Below are positions 63,906 to 64,000 of a stretch of DNA of 64,000 bases, one piece after another. Source of the DNA: Flavobacterium reichenbachii (lineage in GTDB: Bacteria > Bacteroidota > Bacteroidia > Flavobacteriales > Flavobacteriaceae); contig NZ_MUHF01000009.1 in the NCBI RefSeq assembly GCF_002217435.1, positions 62,001 through 126,000 of the forward strand, given 5' to 3'. The notes below the pieces were generated by a model, which was not told the DNA's origin, ran no database searches, and saw only the letters and a list, made by a program, of their open reading frames with translations. Both the position numbers and the translations under genes were made by a program. Position 1 is the stretch's first letter. Each line of letters begins with the position of its first letter.

Positions 63906-64000
63906 TGTCCAAATATAGCAATTCTGACATTAGTATTCTTTTAATCTTTGCAAAAAATAATGCAACTATTGTTTTTTAACCTAATTTAAAAATCAAAAAA
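63906..64000. other. Upstream region of the regulator gene
   Basis: Short AT-rich stretch to the right edge. On the minus strand TATATTTG (63917-63910) matches TAnnTTTG but ends only four bases before the ATG, so transcripts from it would be nearly leaderless or the true start lies further in. On the plus strand TTAATCTTTGCA (about 63939) is a near match that might serve a divergent gene beyond the edge. No tandem decamer here. Confidence 0.4.

Noticed and set aside
63930..64000. Divergent gene at the right edge
   Set aside because: The only plus-strand ATG in range (near 63960) reaches a stop after nine codons; the promoter-like TTAATCTTTG alone does not support a gene.

Overview
The window looks like a chromosomal stretch of a plant-polymer-degrading member of the Bacteroidota, most probably Flavobacterium or a close relative. 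Support: AT-rich DNA, a SusC/SusD pair, N-terminal signal peptides or lipoprotein signals on nearly every product, TAnnTTTG-type -7 promoter elements, and short palindromic intergenic repeats between most genes. Every credible gene lies on the minus strand, so transcription runs from high to low coordinates. I see no rRNA, tRNA, CRISPR array, transposase, integrase or phage gene.

The whole window reads as one pectin utilisation locus. In transcription order: an AraC-type regulator (63905-63087); a divergent GH78-like protein, an orphan beta-propeller protein that shares a module with the GH138-like enzyme, a lipoprotein propeller glycosidase, a GH2 beta-galactosidase, a GH106 rhamnosidase, a sialate-O-acetylesterase-type SGNH esterase, a DUF5703 protein, a multidomain PL1 pectate lyase, a GH127 beta-L-arabinofuranosidase, a CE8 pectin methylesterase and a CE12 rhamnogalacturonan acetylesterase (62651-39053). 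After a 587-base regulatory gap come susC and susD, two PL1 lyases flanking a DUF3826 gene, a DUF6298-type two-domain protein, GH140 (apiosidase family), GH28, a GH43-like protein, a BNR propeller, GH78, an esterase with an STN-like N-terminus, GH95, a GH63/MGH1-like hydrolase and GH78 (38465-6543). A last group holds a sialidase-fold lipoprotein, an exported sugar-isomerase-fold lipoprotein, a GH138-like alpha-galacturonidase and the N-terminal part of a GH2 enzyme cut by the left edge (6397-1).

Together the set covers homogalacturonan (PL1, CE8, GH28), rhamnogalacturonan I (CE12, GH78, GH106, GH2, GH43-like) and, notably, rhamnogalacturonan II. GH138, GH140, GH95, GH127, GH106 and sialidase-fold proteins are the combination known from RG-II loci of gut Bacteroides. 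Enzymes would trim side chains and backbone at the cell surface and in the periplasm, with SusCD importing oligosaccharides. Unsaturated-uronyl hydrolases (GH88/GH105), inner-membrane transporters and cytoplasmic catabolic enzymes are not in the window.

The strongest new signals are: (1) a tandem decamer (CAGGAyAnnn repeated twice) placed upstream of exactly the three genes that open the three gene blocks, in two cases 17 bp from a -7-like element, suggesting one regulator drives the island; (2) a shared, apparently unnamed beta-rich module at the C-terminus of the GH138-like enzyme and the N-terminus of an unassigned propeller protein 55 kb away; (3) several DUF proteins (DUF6298, DUF5703, DUF3826) and an exported epimerase-fold lipoprotein embedded among pectinases; (4) several families of palindromic repeats filling the gene junctions, some with compensatory base changes.
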